NCBI RefSeq assembly: GCF_004335015.1
Contig: NZ_RQRU01000003.1
Coordinates: 310,001-374,000 of the forward strand
DNA length: 64,000 nucleotides
Direction: 5' to 3'
Source of the DNA: Psychrobacter pygoscelis
Lineage (GTDB): Bacteria > Pseudomonadota > Gammaproteobacteria > Pseudomonadales > Moraxellaceae
The notes beneath the pieces are model-generated. The model was not told where the DNA came from and made no database searches. It was given only the letters and a program-made list of their open reading frames with translations. The position numbers were made by a program, and so were the translations under genes. Below, one piece after another: positions 38,116 to 46,903 of the stretch (its first letter is position 1; each line of letters opens with the position of its first letter).

Positions 38116-39579
38116 TTAAAGTGCAAGTACGGTCTCACTAATAATAAACTGGCGAATATCCGTAAACATCGTGGTATCAAAGTTGTGCACATAGGCCACT
38201 GCAAGATTGCGCGAAGGGTCACACCATGCCACTGACCCATTGTAGCCCATATGCCCAAATACATTGGCAGCTTTATGACATGCGCTAGGAATTCGGTGGT
38301 AGCCAAGCCGCCAGTTCATACTCGCTAGCTTGTTAGCCGCCGCGCCGTTATTTTTACTTTGTGCAGACGCTAGAGCAGGTATAACAGCATCCATCCCCGT
38401 GACATGGATTTTAGACAATTCAGCAAAAGTCGCTGCATCAATCAGTGTTCTACCTTGCCATTTGCCGCCATTTGCCAGCATGGCATAAATAGTGGCTAGC
38501 GCTTTTGCCGAAGCCACACCATTGGCTGCAGGGATACAAGCTTGCAGTGTCTCCACACTGTGATAGTCGATTGGGTCCTTACCGGGTGAGCTTAGGGCTG
38601 ACTTATAAGCGTTTAACTCCATAAGCCGCGTATCAAAATATAAGCGATTAATCTTGTCAGAGTTCAGCTTATCCTTATACTTTATCCCTAAGGTATCTGC
38701 CCTCTGTAGCCAGCAGTCATAAATCGCTAACTGCTGATAGAAGGCTTGGTTATTTTGACTGGTATCTTGATTGGTATTCTGACCAGAGCCAGCTTCAGAA
38801 TACTTATCCTCACTGACGCCTTTATCCTTTGCTTCGGTTTGGTTATTACTTTGCCCTTCAAAGTCTTTGGCCAAGCGCGCTACTTGACTCAGCTGCGCCT
38901 CTGGCACTCCGAAGTAACAGGCGTTCTCAATTCCCAGTGGTTCGGTCAAGTACTGGCGTAAAACCTGCGCTAGACTAACCTTGGTCACTGTCTCTATCAA
39001 GCCGCCTATAATCCAGCCGTAGACTAGCGCGCTATAGACGCTTTGATAACTTGTTGGCTTGCCCGACGCTTGATCACTACCCTGCTCTTGAGCCGGTTGC
39101 TGGATCTGATTGTATTGACGTCTAGCGGCAGAGCTAAGCGGTACTGGCGGGGCAATAGGCATTGCTGCTACTTGAGCCAACATCGCTTGCCAGTCGAGCA
39201 TAGATAAGCCTTGGGCAGTGAGAGATCTACAATCGTATAGTCCAGCTTGATGACTCATAACGGCGCGTAGGGTAACCTCTTGCTTACCATTGGCAGCAAA
39301 CTCTGGCCAATAATGAGCAATGGGCTTGTCATATTCTAAGAGCCCTGCAGACACTAGTACATGCACTAACGTCGCTAGCACACCTTTGCCCGTGGAGAAG
39401 TTAAGCGACAAAGTATCTGCAGTCCATGGCGTAGCAGATTGCGCCAATCCCGTACTCAACTCAGCAACACACTCACCCTCTTTAAAGACGACTACAGCGC
39501 CGCCAGCTGGTGCACCTTCTAGCTGCATGTGATTGAGCAATGATTGTAAAGATTCACTAAGATTATTAGAGTTATTCAT
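38116..39579 (-). CDS. Serine hydrolase, beta-lactamase (class C)-like family
   Basis: 487 residues. SxxK motif STGK in LNFSTGKGVLATLVHVL (Ser and Lys as nucleophile and base), a Tyr block YSALVYGWIIGGLIETV, and the C-terminal HMGYNGSVAWCDP with a Gly-rich strand. This is the DUF/EstB-type esterase and beta-lactamase-like fold. A Gln/Asn/Lys/Glu-rich insertion (about residues 247-281) interrupts the fold and is probably a loop. No signal peptide, so cytoplasmic. Acts as an esterase or peptidase; substrate unknown. No reason to assume antibiotic resistance. Confidence 0.82.
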   Translation of the reverse strand: MNNSNNLSESLQSLLNHMQLEGAPAGGAVVVFKEGECVAELSTGLAQSATPWTADTLSLNFSTGKGVLATLVHVLVSAGLLEYDKPIAHYWPEFAANGKQEVTLRAVMSHQAGLYDCRSLTAQGLSMLDWQAMLAQVAAMPIAPPVPLSSAARRQYNQIQQPAQEQGSDQASGKPTSYQSVYSALVYGWIIGGLIETVTKVSLAQVLRQYLTEPLGIENACYFGVPEAQLSQVARLAKDFEGQSNNQTEAKDKGVSEDKYSEAGSGQNTNQDTSQNNQAFYQQLAIYDCWLQRADTLGIKYKDKLNSDKINRLYFDTRLMELNAYKSALSSPGKDPIDYHSVETLQACIPAANGVASAKALATIYAMLANGGKWQGRTLIDAATFAELSKIHVTGMDAVIPALASAQSKNNGAAANKLASMNWRLGYHRIPSACHKAANVFGHMGYNGSVAWCDPSRNLAVAYVHNFDTTMFTDIRQFIISETVLAL

Positions 39580-39815
39580 TATCGGCTTCTTAATTTATGG
39601 GATAAATGACCAGTGGACATAGATAGCGTTGGCTAGTGTTAGGGTAGGACCAACATGACCAAAAAATATTTTGCAGACTGTATTTTGTAGACCGTGTTTT
39701 GTAGACATTAGTTACTTTGGTCATCCAATGAGCTAGAGCAATCCTAGCAGCTGCACCATCAGATCGGCAGTCGATACTATTTTTAGCTAACTAAGCTATA
39801 GCTACTATTGACTAC

Positions 39816-40325
39816 CTAGCGCGGAACCAATAGGCGATTGTGCACCTCTTCTTCTAGCGTCGTAAGACCATGCGCGCGACCTCGCTCTAGTGCGGTCTCC
39901 ATTTTACGACCTCGCAGCCACCCAGCTCGCAGCGCCACTGCCGCACCGACTCGATTTCCTGACTGGCAGTGCATGGCTATCTTTTTGCCATGATGCTCGC
40001 GTAGGATGCGATCAAAAGCAAGAAGGTTGACTTGTTTTAAATCGTCAGCACCGCTGATGGGTAAGTGGCTATAGGTCATCCCAAAGCGTTCAGCCGCTGC
40101 CGCTTCATCGAAATCTAACTCGTCATCAGGTTGCAGATTAATAATATGCTGCACCCCAGCTTCGGCTAGTGCTTTAACTTTTTCTTCATCAAGAGCGCCG
40201 CAGACGATAGTATTGTCATTAGGCTGCAACAACGTATCAAAATTCGCACTTAACCCCTCTGTACTCTCTTGTTGGCTAGTCTCAGTCGACACTTGATCCA
40301 CTAGCTGTTGTTCAAGGTTACTCAT
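39816..40325 (-). CDS. DUF442 / beta-lactamase-hydrolase-like phosphatase domain protein
   Basis: 169 residues. The single cysteine motif HCQSGNRVGA (Cys then four residues then Arg) is the DUF442 version of the tyrosine-phosphatase loop; most relatives are annotated as rhodanese-like or sulfide-related proteins. The fold includes VQHIINLQPDDELDFDE and a WLRGRKMETALERGRAHGL C-terminus. N-terminal 28 residues are Gln/Ser/Thr-rich. Catalytic activity of DUF442 proteins is poorly defined. Confidence 0.82.
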   Translation of the reverse strand: MSNLEQQLVDQVSTETSQQESTEGLSANFDTLLQPNDNTIVCGALDEEKVKALAEAGVQHIINLQPDDELDFDEAAAAERFGMTYSHLPISGADDLKQVNLLAFDRILREHHGKKIAMHCQSGNRVGAAVALRAGWLRGRKMETALERGRAHGLTTLEEEVHNRLLVPR

Positions 40326-40632
40326 AGTCTCTCTTCTTAAGCTCTCTATACTTAATCTATTTACTAACGATATCTACTGTAATTGTACCGATTTTTATCA
40401 TAAAAAAGGTTAGCGAAGCTCTGTTTTCGCTAACCCTTGCCTTGATAAGTCATTATCTTCTAATACATCCAAGCTCTAATAGTGACTCATCAATAATTAA
40501 ATTAACATTATCAAATGCTCTAACTTGTAGAGCTTGACCTAATAGCAATAGCGACTACTAAAGTGTTGCTATGTTGGCTAAGTCATACTATGTCCTGTTG
40601 AGCTATTAATTTATAATTTACCCAGTATTTTC
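40326..40632. other. Intergenic gap with a terminator
   Basis: 307 bases containing the minus-strand terminator at 40408-40435; the rest is AT-rich with no gene. Confidence 0.5.
40408..40435 (-). terminator. Rho-independent terminator after the MaoC-like gene
   Basis: Perfect 10-bp stem GGTTAGCGAA (40408-40417) with 40426-40435, 8-base loop; the minus strand then runs into a T tract. About 200 bases downstream of the MaoC-like stop and just upstream of the DUF442 start. Confidence 0.8.
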
Positions 40633-41568
40633 TCAGTCTTCGTCGTCGCTATCCTGTTGGGCATTATAAATATAACCTGCTAGATGTGGTTTATCATTTT
40701 TGGCATTGTACAACGCAAAATGACAGCTGCTATCGCTATCTTCTTCATCTAAGACACTCACTGGCTCAGCAAGCAACTCGACTTCAGCAGGTAGTAAGAT
40801 CGGCAGCTTAAAGGCCACCTCGACTCGGCAAGCATCTGGGAGGTCTGAAATCAAGGCCAGACATTTGGCTTTTGACCACATACCATGGGCAATGGCTTTA
40901 GGGAAGCCAAAGGCTCGGGCAGATAGAGGGTGCAGATGAATTAGATTAAAGTCTCCAGAGACAAAGGCGTAGCGACGACCGATATCTTCAGGCACTTCGA
41001 ATACAGAGTGAGTTCCCCCATCTTTGTACAATGGTTTGACATTGGTAGGTTTTTCTCTCTTAACACCTTTAACTCTTTTCTCTGACTTACGGCTACGGGC
41101 AAGATAGGTAGAGCTGCCTTCCCAAACGACTTCTTCTCCTGACTTCACAGTCGTCACAAAGTCAAACTGCTGTCCTTTATCATGGTCACGTAGATTATCA
41201 AATTTAACGGCCATCTGAACCGTCTCTCGCTCACCTATAGGTCGATATTGGGTGACGCTATTTTCCACATGAACCAGCCCCAACAGAGCAAATGGAAAAG
41301 GCTCTTTGACCATCATGTTCATCTGCAGTGCTTGTGACAGTACTGAAAAATAGGTAATGGGCACTTTACCATTATCAATAAAACCACATATCTCGCGGTA
41401 GTCGTCTAAGTTCTCTTGGTCAATATGTAGATTATCGACGTAATATGTGGCGTTAGGCAGTTCATCTCGGCTGGCTTTGGGATTGTCCCCAATTGGTAGC
41501 AGGCTTTTAATGATATTGGCATAAGTCTTATGCACTTTTGGCAGTGAGTCATAATGTTTGTCTGACAT
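40633..41568 (-). CDS. MaoC-like (R)-3-hydroxyacyl thioester dehydratase
   Basis: 311 residues. A double hot-dog protein: the catalytic R-hydratase motif VSGDFNLIHLHPLSARAFGF with Asp206 and His211 (five apart, as in other R-specific hydratases) and AIAHGMWSKAK, in the second half. The first half is a degenerate hot-dog domain. It reversibly hydrates trans-2-enoyl to (R)-3-hydroxyacyl thioesters. AGGACG precedes the ATG at 41568. Upstream on the same strand after 885 bases is the high-molecular-weight FabG, and divergent to that the thiolase. Size and pair suggest an HtdX-like enzyme. Confidence 0.87.
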   Translation of the reverse strand: MSDKHYDSLPKVHKTYANIIKSLLPIGDNPKASRDELPNATYYVDNLHIDQENLDDYREICGFIDNGKVPITYFSVLSQALQMNMMVKEPFPFALLGLVHVENSVTQYRPIGERETVQMAVKFDNLRDHDKGQQFDFVTTVKSGEEVVWEGSSTYLARSRKSEKRVKGVKREKPTNVKPLYKDGGTHSVFEVPEDIGRRYAFVSGDFNLIHLHPLSARAFGFPKAIAHGMWSKAKCLALISDLPDACRVEVAFKLPILLPAEVELLAEPVSVLDEEDSDSSCHFALYNAKNDKPHLAGYIYNAQQDSDDED

Positions 41569-42100
41569 AGTGTCGTCCTGATAGTCTATTCTAAATTAAT
41601 AAGTTTTGTCGTTAAGTCCTTCATTTGTTAGCATCTAAACGAGCTCAGTTTTGCTTATCTTACCTGATTGCTTTGCTGTGTCAAAGCCTGTAAAGTCAGT
41701 GAACTAGAATAGTTTACAGCAATAAGCTAGAGCGAGGTCTCCTGTACGATTATAGAAAGACTGTGATTTAATTTGTACAATTGCAGTTAAGCGTAGACTT
41801 TTATCTAGATTATGGCTGCGACTCTCAACTTACATTGATAATTATCATAGCCAATCTTGCAAACTGCAGCCTTATCTCTAACTCTTTTTTACACCTTTTT
41901 TTATTTCACTCATTCTTAATCTTATAAGCTAAGCCTTATCAAGTTAGCAAAGCATCACATTGAGCAATAGTGACTCGTTAGTATAAACGTCTTAAGATGA
42001 CACTTGTAAACTGATTTTATACGAATTTTGCCATTTTAAATAGTTTTAAGTTGATTGCTGATTGTTAAATATATAGTGTTAAGTTTAAACACAATAGAGT

Positions 42101-42208
42101 CATCATAATATATTGCGCAGCTGGTATAAATTTTTCTGGCTTGCTGTGGGCATGCCGCTAGAGACTGTGAAAAATTCATCCCAGTACCGCTGTATCATTT
42201 TTATGATG
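42101..42208 (+). repeat. Dispersed imperfect palindrome, family 2, copy D
   Basis: 108 bases that begin CATCATAATATATTGCGCAG and end with the matching CCGCTGTATCATTTTTATGATG-type arm (shown here only in part), so the two ends pair almost completely. The inner arms GGTATAAATTTTTCTGGC and GAAAAATTCATCCC also pair. It shares GCTGGTATAAATTT with family 1 and most of its arms with 62262-62378. Lies between the MaoC-like and FabG genes. No ORF. Confidence 0.75.
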
Positions 42209-42360
42209 AACTTACTACAGTGCTTACTACTTTATGTAACCTATTGATTAAACATAGATTAATTTGATTTATAAACTCCTATTACGTTTAGATTCTTTAC
42301 TAGAGTTACTAGTCAGTTAGTATCTATAAATAAAAGGAAGATAAAAGATAGCTAACAAAA

Positions 42361-42378
42361 AGCCGCCCAAAGGCGGCT
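42361..42378 (-). terminator. Rho-independent terminator after the FabG gene
   Basis: Perfect 7-bp GC-rich stem AGCCGCC (42361-42367) with GGCGGCT (42372-42378), 4-base loop; the minus strand then reads TTTTTG. About 75 bases after the stop of the gene at 42454. Confidence 0.85.
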
Positions 42379-42453
42379 CTTTTATTGATAGCAGAATATG
42401 TTATTTTCGCGGCTTAGTTACCACTTTGCCCATTCGTGTCATGGTAGTGCAGG

Positions 42454-43854
42454 CTATGCGCCTAACAGGCTCTGACCACAGACGCGAACGATATTGCCAT
42501 TGAGACCACCTGAAGCAGGTGATGCTAACCAAGCGATGGTCTCAGCCACATCGATAGGTAGACCACCTTGACTCATAGAGTTCATTCGGCGTCCTGCTTC
42601 ACGAATTGCAAATGGAATGGCCTCTGTCATTTGTGTCTCGATGAAGCCCGGCGCTACAGCATTGATCGTCATACCACGATTGGTGTCTTGGAACTGCTTG
42701 GCAGTTGCGTGTACTAAGCCAATAACCCCAGCTTTTGAAGTGGCGTAGTTGGTCTGACCTAGGTTGCCTGCGATACCAGAGATTGAAGATACACAGACCA
42801 CTCGAGCATCATCGTTAAGGGCTTTATGCTCAATCAAGTAACGGTTGAGCTTAGCGATGCTGGCAAGGTTAATATTGATGACCATATCCCACTTTTTCTC
42901 ATCCATATTCGCTAAGGTCTTATCGCGCGTTACCCCAGCGTTATGAATGATAGCGTCAAGACCGCCACGCTTCTCAGCGGCCTCAGCTATCTGCTGACCT
43001 GCATCATCTGCTGTGATATCGACAGTCAACGTGGAGCCGCTGATCTCGCCTGCGACTCGCTGTAGATCCGCTTGCTGCTGCGGGACATCCAAACAGATGA
43101 CATGCGCGCCATCACGAGCAAGGACGCGTGAGATTGCCTCACCGATACCGCGGCTAGCGCCAGTGACTAGCATTGTTTTGCCTGCTAGTGGCTGAGTCCA
43201 ATCGACATCAAGTGCTTCGCCAGCTGAGACACGGATCACTTGACCTGAAACATAAGCTGAGCGCGCTGAAGTAAAGAAACGCAGTGTGGAGTCAAGATTT
43301 TTCTCATCACCCTCGCTCACATAGATAAGCTGAGCAGTAATACCGCGCTTGAACTCTTTACCGACAGATTTTACAAAGCCCTCTAATGAGCGCTGAGCTA
43401 ATGCGGTATCAATGTCAGAGATATCCTCTGGAGGACGACCAATGATAATGACTCGACCTGACTTCTCAACGCGGCGCGCCACCGGATGAAAGAAGTCATA
43501 CATCTGCTTTAGCTCATCCGCATTACTGATATTGCTGGCGTCAAATACTAAAACTTTGAACTTCTGCTGCTCATCGGTGATAACTTTTGCATCGACACCG
43601 ACCTCATTGAGGGCTTCAGTATCTGCCGCATCATCACTAACGAATACCTCAGCATGAAGGTCTGCTAACACATGAGCGACTGCTTCACGGACTCGCTTAT
43701 CATCACCTTTAGCACTACCTGTCAGTACACTACCACGAACCAATCGTTGACCACTCTCAAAACGATCTAACGCCACAGGCATAGGTAGCCCTAAGTTTTT
43801 AGCGACCTTCTTACCTATGGGTGATTGAATAAAATTGCCATAACGATCTGACAT
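42454..43854 (-). CDS. High-molecular-weight 3-oxoacyl-thioester reductase (FabG4-like)
   Basis: 466 residues, about twice normal FabG. The first 215 residues form a flavodoxin-like, non-catalytic domain; the second half is a complete short-chain reductase with TGASRGIGEAIS for NADH/NADPH, NAGVTRD, catalytic Tyr370 and Lys374 in YATSKAGV and VAPGFIETQMT. This architecture matches FabG4 of mycobacteria. It reduces 3-oxoacyl thioesters (CoA forms preferred in FabG4) to (R)-3-hydroxyacyl thioesters. Minus strand, followed by a terminator; divergent from the thiolase. Confidence 0.9.
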   Translation of the reverse strand: MSDRYGNFIQSPIGKKVAKNLGLPMPVALDRFESGQRLVRGSVLTGSAKGDDKRVREAVAHVLADLHAEVFVSDDAADTEALNEVGVDAKVITDEQQKFKVLVFDASNISNADELKQMYDFFHPVARRVEKSGRVIIIGRPPEDISDIDTALAQRSLEGFVKSVGKEFKRGITAQLIYVSEGDEKNLDSTLRFFTSARSAYVSGQVIRVSAGEALDVDWTQPLAGKTMLVTGASRGIGEAISRVLARDGAHVICLDVPQQQADLQRVAGEISGSTLTVDITADDAGQQIAEAAEKRGGLDAIIHNAGVTRDKTLANMDEKKWDMVININLASIAKLNRYLIEHKALNDDARVVCVSSISGIAGNLGQTNYATSKAGVIGLVHATAKQFQDTNRGMTINAVAPGFIETQMTEAIPFAIREAGRRMNSMSQGGLPIDVAETIAWLASPASGGLNGNIVRVCGQSLLGA

Positions 43855-44133
43855 AAAAACTCCTTAAAGATTATTATTAAACAGTAAAAATGACTATTAA
43901 ATTGATTAAAATCAAGACTGAATAGAGTGTAAGACGAGTATAGCGCATCTTATCGAATAGTGGAGAGCCTACGCAACACCGTCATTGGCACCTTTATCTA
44001 TCCTCTACTCTTAGCGCTATTATACGGGCTTGAGAATAGCCAACCAACCGTACAACAGCACATTAAAAGAGCAGCTTACATCATCTATAAGCCCTGACAC
44101 GCCAAAGCTTAGCACTTCAATGGATATTAACTG

Positions 44134-44271
44134 ATGATAGAGTCACATACCCTTAACGCCGCCCACTCAAAGGTAATGTTGAGTAATACAGCGAAGAGTA
44201 AGGCCCACGGTATCAAGAACTCTGTATTAGGTGACGCCTATCTTAAGCCCAAACCTTATCAAATCGCCTAA
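44134..44271 (+). CDS. Possible 45-residue small protein
   Basis: ATG 44134 to TAA 44271, reading MIESHTLNAAHSKVM and later AHGIKNSVLGDAYLKPKPYQ. The composition (His, Lys, Pro, few rare codons) is protein-like in an otherwise AT-rich spacer. The upstream GGAT is a weak ribosome site. I recognise no family. It may be a small protein or a gene relic. Confidence 0.3.
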   Translation: MIESHTLNAAHSKVMLSNTAKSKAHGIKNSVLGDAYLKPKPYQIA

Positions 44272-44302
44272 AAAGCCTGTAGATATAGTTACCAAGCGAT
44301 AA

Positions 44303-44330
44303 TTGTCATTTACAAAACTTGTGCTAGAAT
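44303..44330 (+). promoter_or_regulatory. Sigma-70-type promoter upstream of the thiolase
   Basis: -35 TTGTCA (44303-44308), 16-base spacer, -10 TAGAAT (44325-44330). It would start transcription near 44337, leaving a leader of about 440 bases before the thiolase ATG unless the small ORF at 44556 is its target. Confidence 0.5.
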
Positions 44331-44555
44331 CAAACTCCTAGTTTTTTAGAATTTTATCATTAATAACTTTATATTATTTGACTTAAAAGTTACCGTTTGT
44401 TTTAGGTACTAGTGATAAGCTGCTTTTTAGTTGATTTTTGACTACTTTGCAGTGATTGTCATTCCTCTGTAGATATAGAGCCTATTTAGTGCCTGTACTC
44501 TAGTAGCTTTCAGTACCTTTATAATCTGTATAATCTGTATACTAATCAGGTATTT

Positions 44556-44636
44556 ATGACGCCTTACCGAATTGTATTACGAGATAATAATGGCTCAAAG
44601 CCTGTATGTTATTTAAACTATAAGTCATCTTATTGA
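44556..44636 (+). CDS. Possible 26-residue upstream ORF in the thiolase leader
   Basis: MTPYRIVLRDNNGSKPVC then YLNYKSSY and stop, preceded by CAGG at a suitable spacing. It lies between the promoter at 44303 and the thiolase start and could be a leader peptide; there is no run of one amino acid to suggest attenuation. It may be chance. Confidence 0.25.
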   Translation: MTPYRIVLRDNNGSKPVCYLNYKSSY

Positions 44637-44780
44637 GCAGTTAAATTCACTATAGAATTAAGTAGAATCGTATTTCGTTATTTCAATTGGACTCCGCTAT
44701 ATGGGTGTCGCTAACTGTCTATATAGATTGTTAAACCATCGCCGCCTTTGCATTTTTATCAACTATATTAAGGATTAATC

Positions 44781-46631
44781 ATGAGTAATAAAAAAGACAG
44801 CCCAGTAATCGAATCAACCGTTGTTAAGAAAAGTGCCGCCTCAAAAGATGAAGTGAGCTTTTCATCTGAGCAGACGCAAAAGGATTCGAAAACCAAAACT
44901 CATTTTGACTCTATTGAGGCGCTTAAAGAAGCCGCCCATATTGCTGATCATGACTCAAGCAGTAATCAGGACAAGACTCAACAAGACCCGTCTGACGAGC
45001 CAACTAGTGATGCTGCTAAAAAAGAAGCAGCGACTGCTACTGACAAGCAAGATAGCCGTCAGCAAACCACTGAGACACAAAGTGAGTCAGCTAAACAGTC
45101 TACTGTAGATAGCAAAAAAGAAGATTCGAAGACCGATAAAACAGAGTCTGCTGAGTCTAAGCCTACTGCTGACACCGCTAAAAAAGAAGCCAGCAATGAC
45201 AATGACACTGACAACGACACTGACAAGAAAGATGCGGCTAACAATGAGCAAAAGGATGAGCAAAAAGACAGCAGTAATGCTAATGACCCTGCCACTGTAA
45301 GCGCGCCAGCTAAAAAGTCTGAGCAAAAAGCCAATACAAAACCACAAGGTGATAAAGTCCGTGTCGCCATTTTAGGCGGCAACCGAATCCCATTTGCTCG
45401 CTCTAATGGCCCTTACGCCAATGCCAGCAACATCGATATGCTTAGCGCAGCGTTAAATGGCTTGGTAGAGCGCTTTGATCTACAAGGTCAGCGCGTAGGC
45501 GAAGTCGTCGCCGGTGCTGTATTGAAGCTTAGCCGCGATCTTAACCTAACTCGTGAGTCAGCACTAAATACCGCCCTTGATCCGCACACCCCCGCTTACG
45601 ATATCTCGCAAGCTTGCGGTACTGGACTACAAGCGACTTTTGCCGCTGCCAACAAGATTGCTTTAGGCATCATCGATTCAGCGATTACTGGTGGTGTAGA
45701 TACCACTTCCGACGCACCAATTGCCGTTGGTGATGGGCTTCGTAAAGCCTTAATTCAGTTAGGCGCTGCAAAAAATAACAAACAACGCCTAAAAGCGCTC
45801 TTAAATATCAACCCAAAAGAGCTTATTGATGCACCGCAAAATGGTGAGCCGCGTACTGGCCTATCTATGGGCGAGCATCAAGCCATCACCGCACTTGAGT
45901 GGAATATCAGCCGCGAAGACCAAGATGACCTAGCATTTAACAGTCACAAAAACCTAGCCCGAGCTTATGATGAAGGCTTCTTTGACGATCTAATGACCCC
46001 TTATAAAGGTCTAACTCGCGATAACAACTTGCGCCCTGATACGACCAAAGACAAGCTTGCTAAATTAAAGCCAGTGTTCGGTAAAAAGAATGCCAATCCA
46101 ACGATGACTGCAGCGAACTCTACGCCGCTCACTGACGGAGCCTCTTGTGTACTACTGGCTAACGACGAGTGGGCCGAAGCACATGGCTTTAAACCGCTAG
46201 CTTATATTGTCCATCAAGAGACAGCGGCTGTTGACTTTATCGGCAAAACTGGCGAAAAAGAAGGCCTATTAATGGCACCTGCCTATGCTGTACCGCGCAT
46301 GCTAGAGCGTGCAGGACTAAGCCTACAAGACTTCGATTATTATGAGATTCATGAAGCCTTTGCCTCTCAAGTCCTTGCCACGTTAGCAGCTTGGGAAGAT
46401 GAGACTTTCTGTAAAGAGCGTCTAGGCCTTGATGCGCCACTTGGTTCAATCGACCGTAGTAAGCTCAATGTCAATGGCTCATCTTTAGCAGCTGGTCACC
46501 CATTTGCTGCTACTGGTGGTCGAATCTTAGCCACTGCTGCTAAGCTGTTAGATCAAAAAGGCTCAGGCCGAGCTTTAATTTCGATCTGCGCGGCAGGCGG
46601 TCAAGGCGTGACTTGCATTTTAGAAAAATAG
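44781..46631 (+). CDS. Acetyl-CoA acetyltransferase (thiolase) with long low-complexity N-terminus
   Basis: 616 residues. Residues 1-189 are Lys/Asp/Ser/Thr/Gln-rich with no hydrophobic core and look intrinsically disordered. A complete thiolase follows (191-616): VRVAILGGNRIPFARS, the nucleophile Cys279 in SQACGTGLQAT, EIHEAFASQV, His573 in AAGHPFAATGG and Cys603 in ICAAGGQG. Its length and motifs fit FadI/FadA2-type thiolases. The ATG at 44781 has AAGGA 5' of it, and the coding frame runs straight through the extension. Divergent from FabG4-like, with MaoC-like beyond that. Degradative or synthetic direction cannot be told. A terminator follows. Confidence 0.93.
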   Translation: MSNKKDSPVIESTVVKKSAASKDEVSFSSEQTQKDSKTKTHFDSIEALKEAAHIADHDSSSNQDKTQQDPSDEPTSDAAKKEAATATDKQDSRQQTTETQSESAKQSTVDSKKEDSKTDKTESAESKPTADTAKKEASNDNDTDNDTDKKDAANNEQKDEQKDSSNANDPATVSAPAKKSEQKANTKPQGDKVRVAILGGNRIPFARSNGPYANASNIDMLSAALNGLVERFDLQGQRVGEVVAGAVLKLSRDLNLTRESALNTALDPHTPAYDISQACGTGLQATFAAANKIALGIIDSAITGGVDTTSDAPIAVGDGLRKALIQLGAAKNNKQRLKALLNINPKELIDAPQNGEPRTGLSMGEHQAITALEWNISREDQDDLAFNSHKNLARAYDEGFFDDLMTPYKGLTRDNNLRPDTTKDKLAKLKPVFGKKNANPTMTAANSTPLTDGASCVLLANDEWAEAHGFKPLAYIVHQETAAVDFIGKTGEKEGLLMAPAYAVPRMLERAGLSLQDFDYYEIHEAFASQVLATLAAWEDETFCKERLGLDAPLGSIDRSKLNVNGSSLAAGHPFAATGGRILATAAKLLDQKGSGRALISICAAGGQGVTCILEK

Positions 46632-46705
46632 CTTTAGCGTCTATTAGAGCCATTACTATGGGCTAATCTAATAGTCCTTATCTAATGCTTTACGATAAGT
46701 TGCTC

Positions 46706-46736
46706 AAAACCCTTCAAGGCTCTCTTGGAGGGTTTT
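46706..46736 (+). terminator. Rho-independent terminator after the thiolase
   Basis: Arms AAAACCCTTCAAG (46706-46718) and CTTGGAGGGTTTT (46724-46736) with one G-U pair and a 5-base loop, followed by Ts. About 75 bases beyond the thiolase stop. Confidence 0.85.
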
Positions 46737-46903
46737 TTCGTATGCATCACACAAGCCTCTATTAGTCATCCTATCATTTGACCAGAATAAACTTAAACGA
46801 CGTCAATAAACCGTCACTAAGTCATGCTATTATTTAATAAATACAACACCTGTTACAGCCGCATTACAGCTATATACTAACGACGTTGAACTAAGGATTT
46901 ATA

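Larger units (their letters stand above)
41569..42453. other. Long intergenic gap with repeat D and a terminator
   Basis: 885 bases between MaoC-like and FabG genes. It holds the palindromic repeat at 42101-42208 and the FabG terminator at 42361-42378. TGATAATTATCA at 41836-41847 is a palindrome that vaguely resembles a Fur site, without a clear target. No ORF is supported. Confidence 0.5.
43855..44780. other. Divergent promoter region between fabG and thiolase, with two small ORFs
   Basis: 926 bases. It contains a good sigma-70 promoter (44303-44330) about 450 bases upstream of the thiolase, a 45-codon ORF at 44134 and a 26-codon ORF at 44556 (all listed separately), and a 9-base tandem TATAATCTG near 44520-44540. 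The long leader after the promoter is unusual. Confidence 0.5.

Noticed and set aside
38116..39579. Reading the serine hydrolase as an antibiotic-resistance beta-lactamase
   Set aside because: The protein lacks a signal peptide and has an esterase-like layout with a cytoplasmic look, so resistance is not supported.
45059..45382. Long antisense ORFs over the thiolase N-terminal extension
   Set aside because: Ser/Leu-rich frames arise automatically opposite a Lys/Asp/Ser-rich coding repeat; no ribosome site or family.
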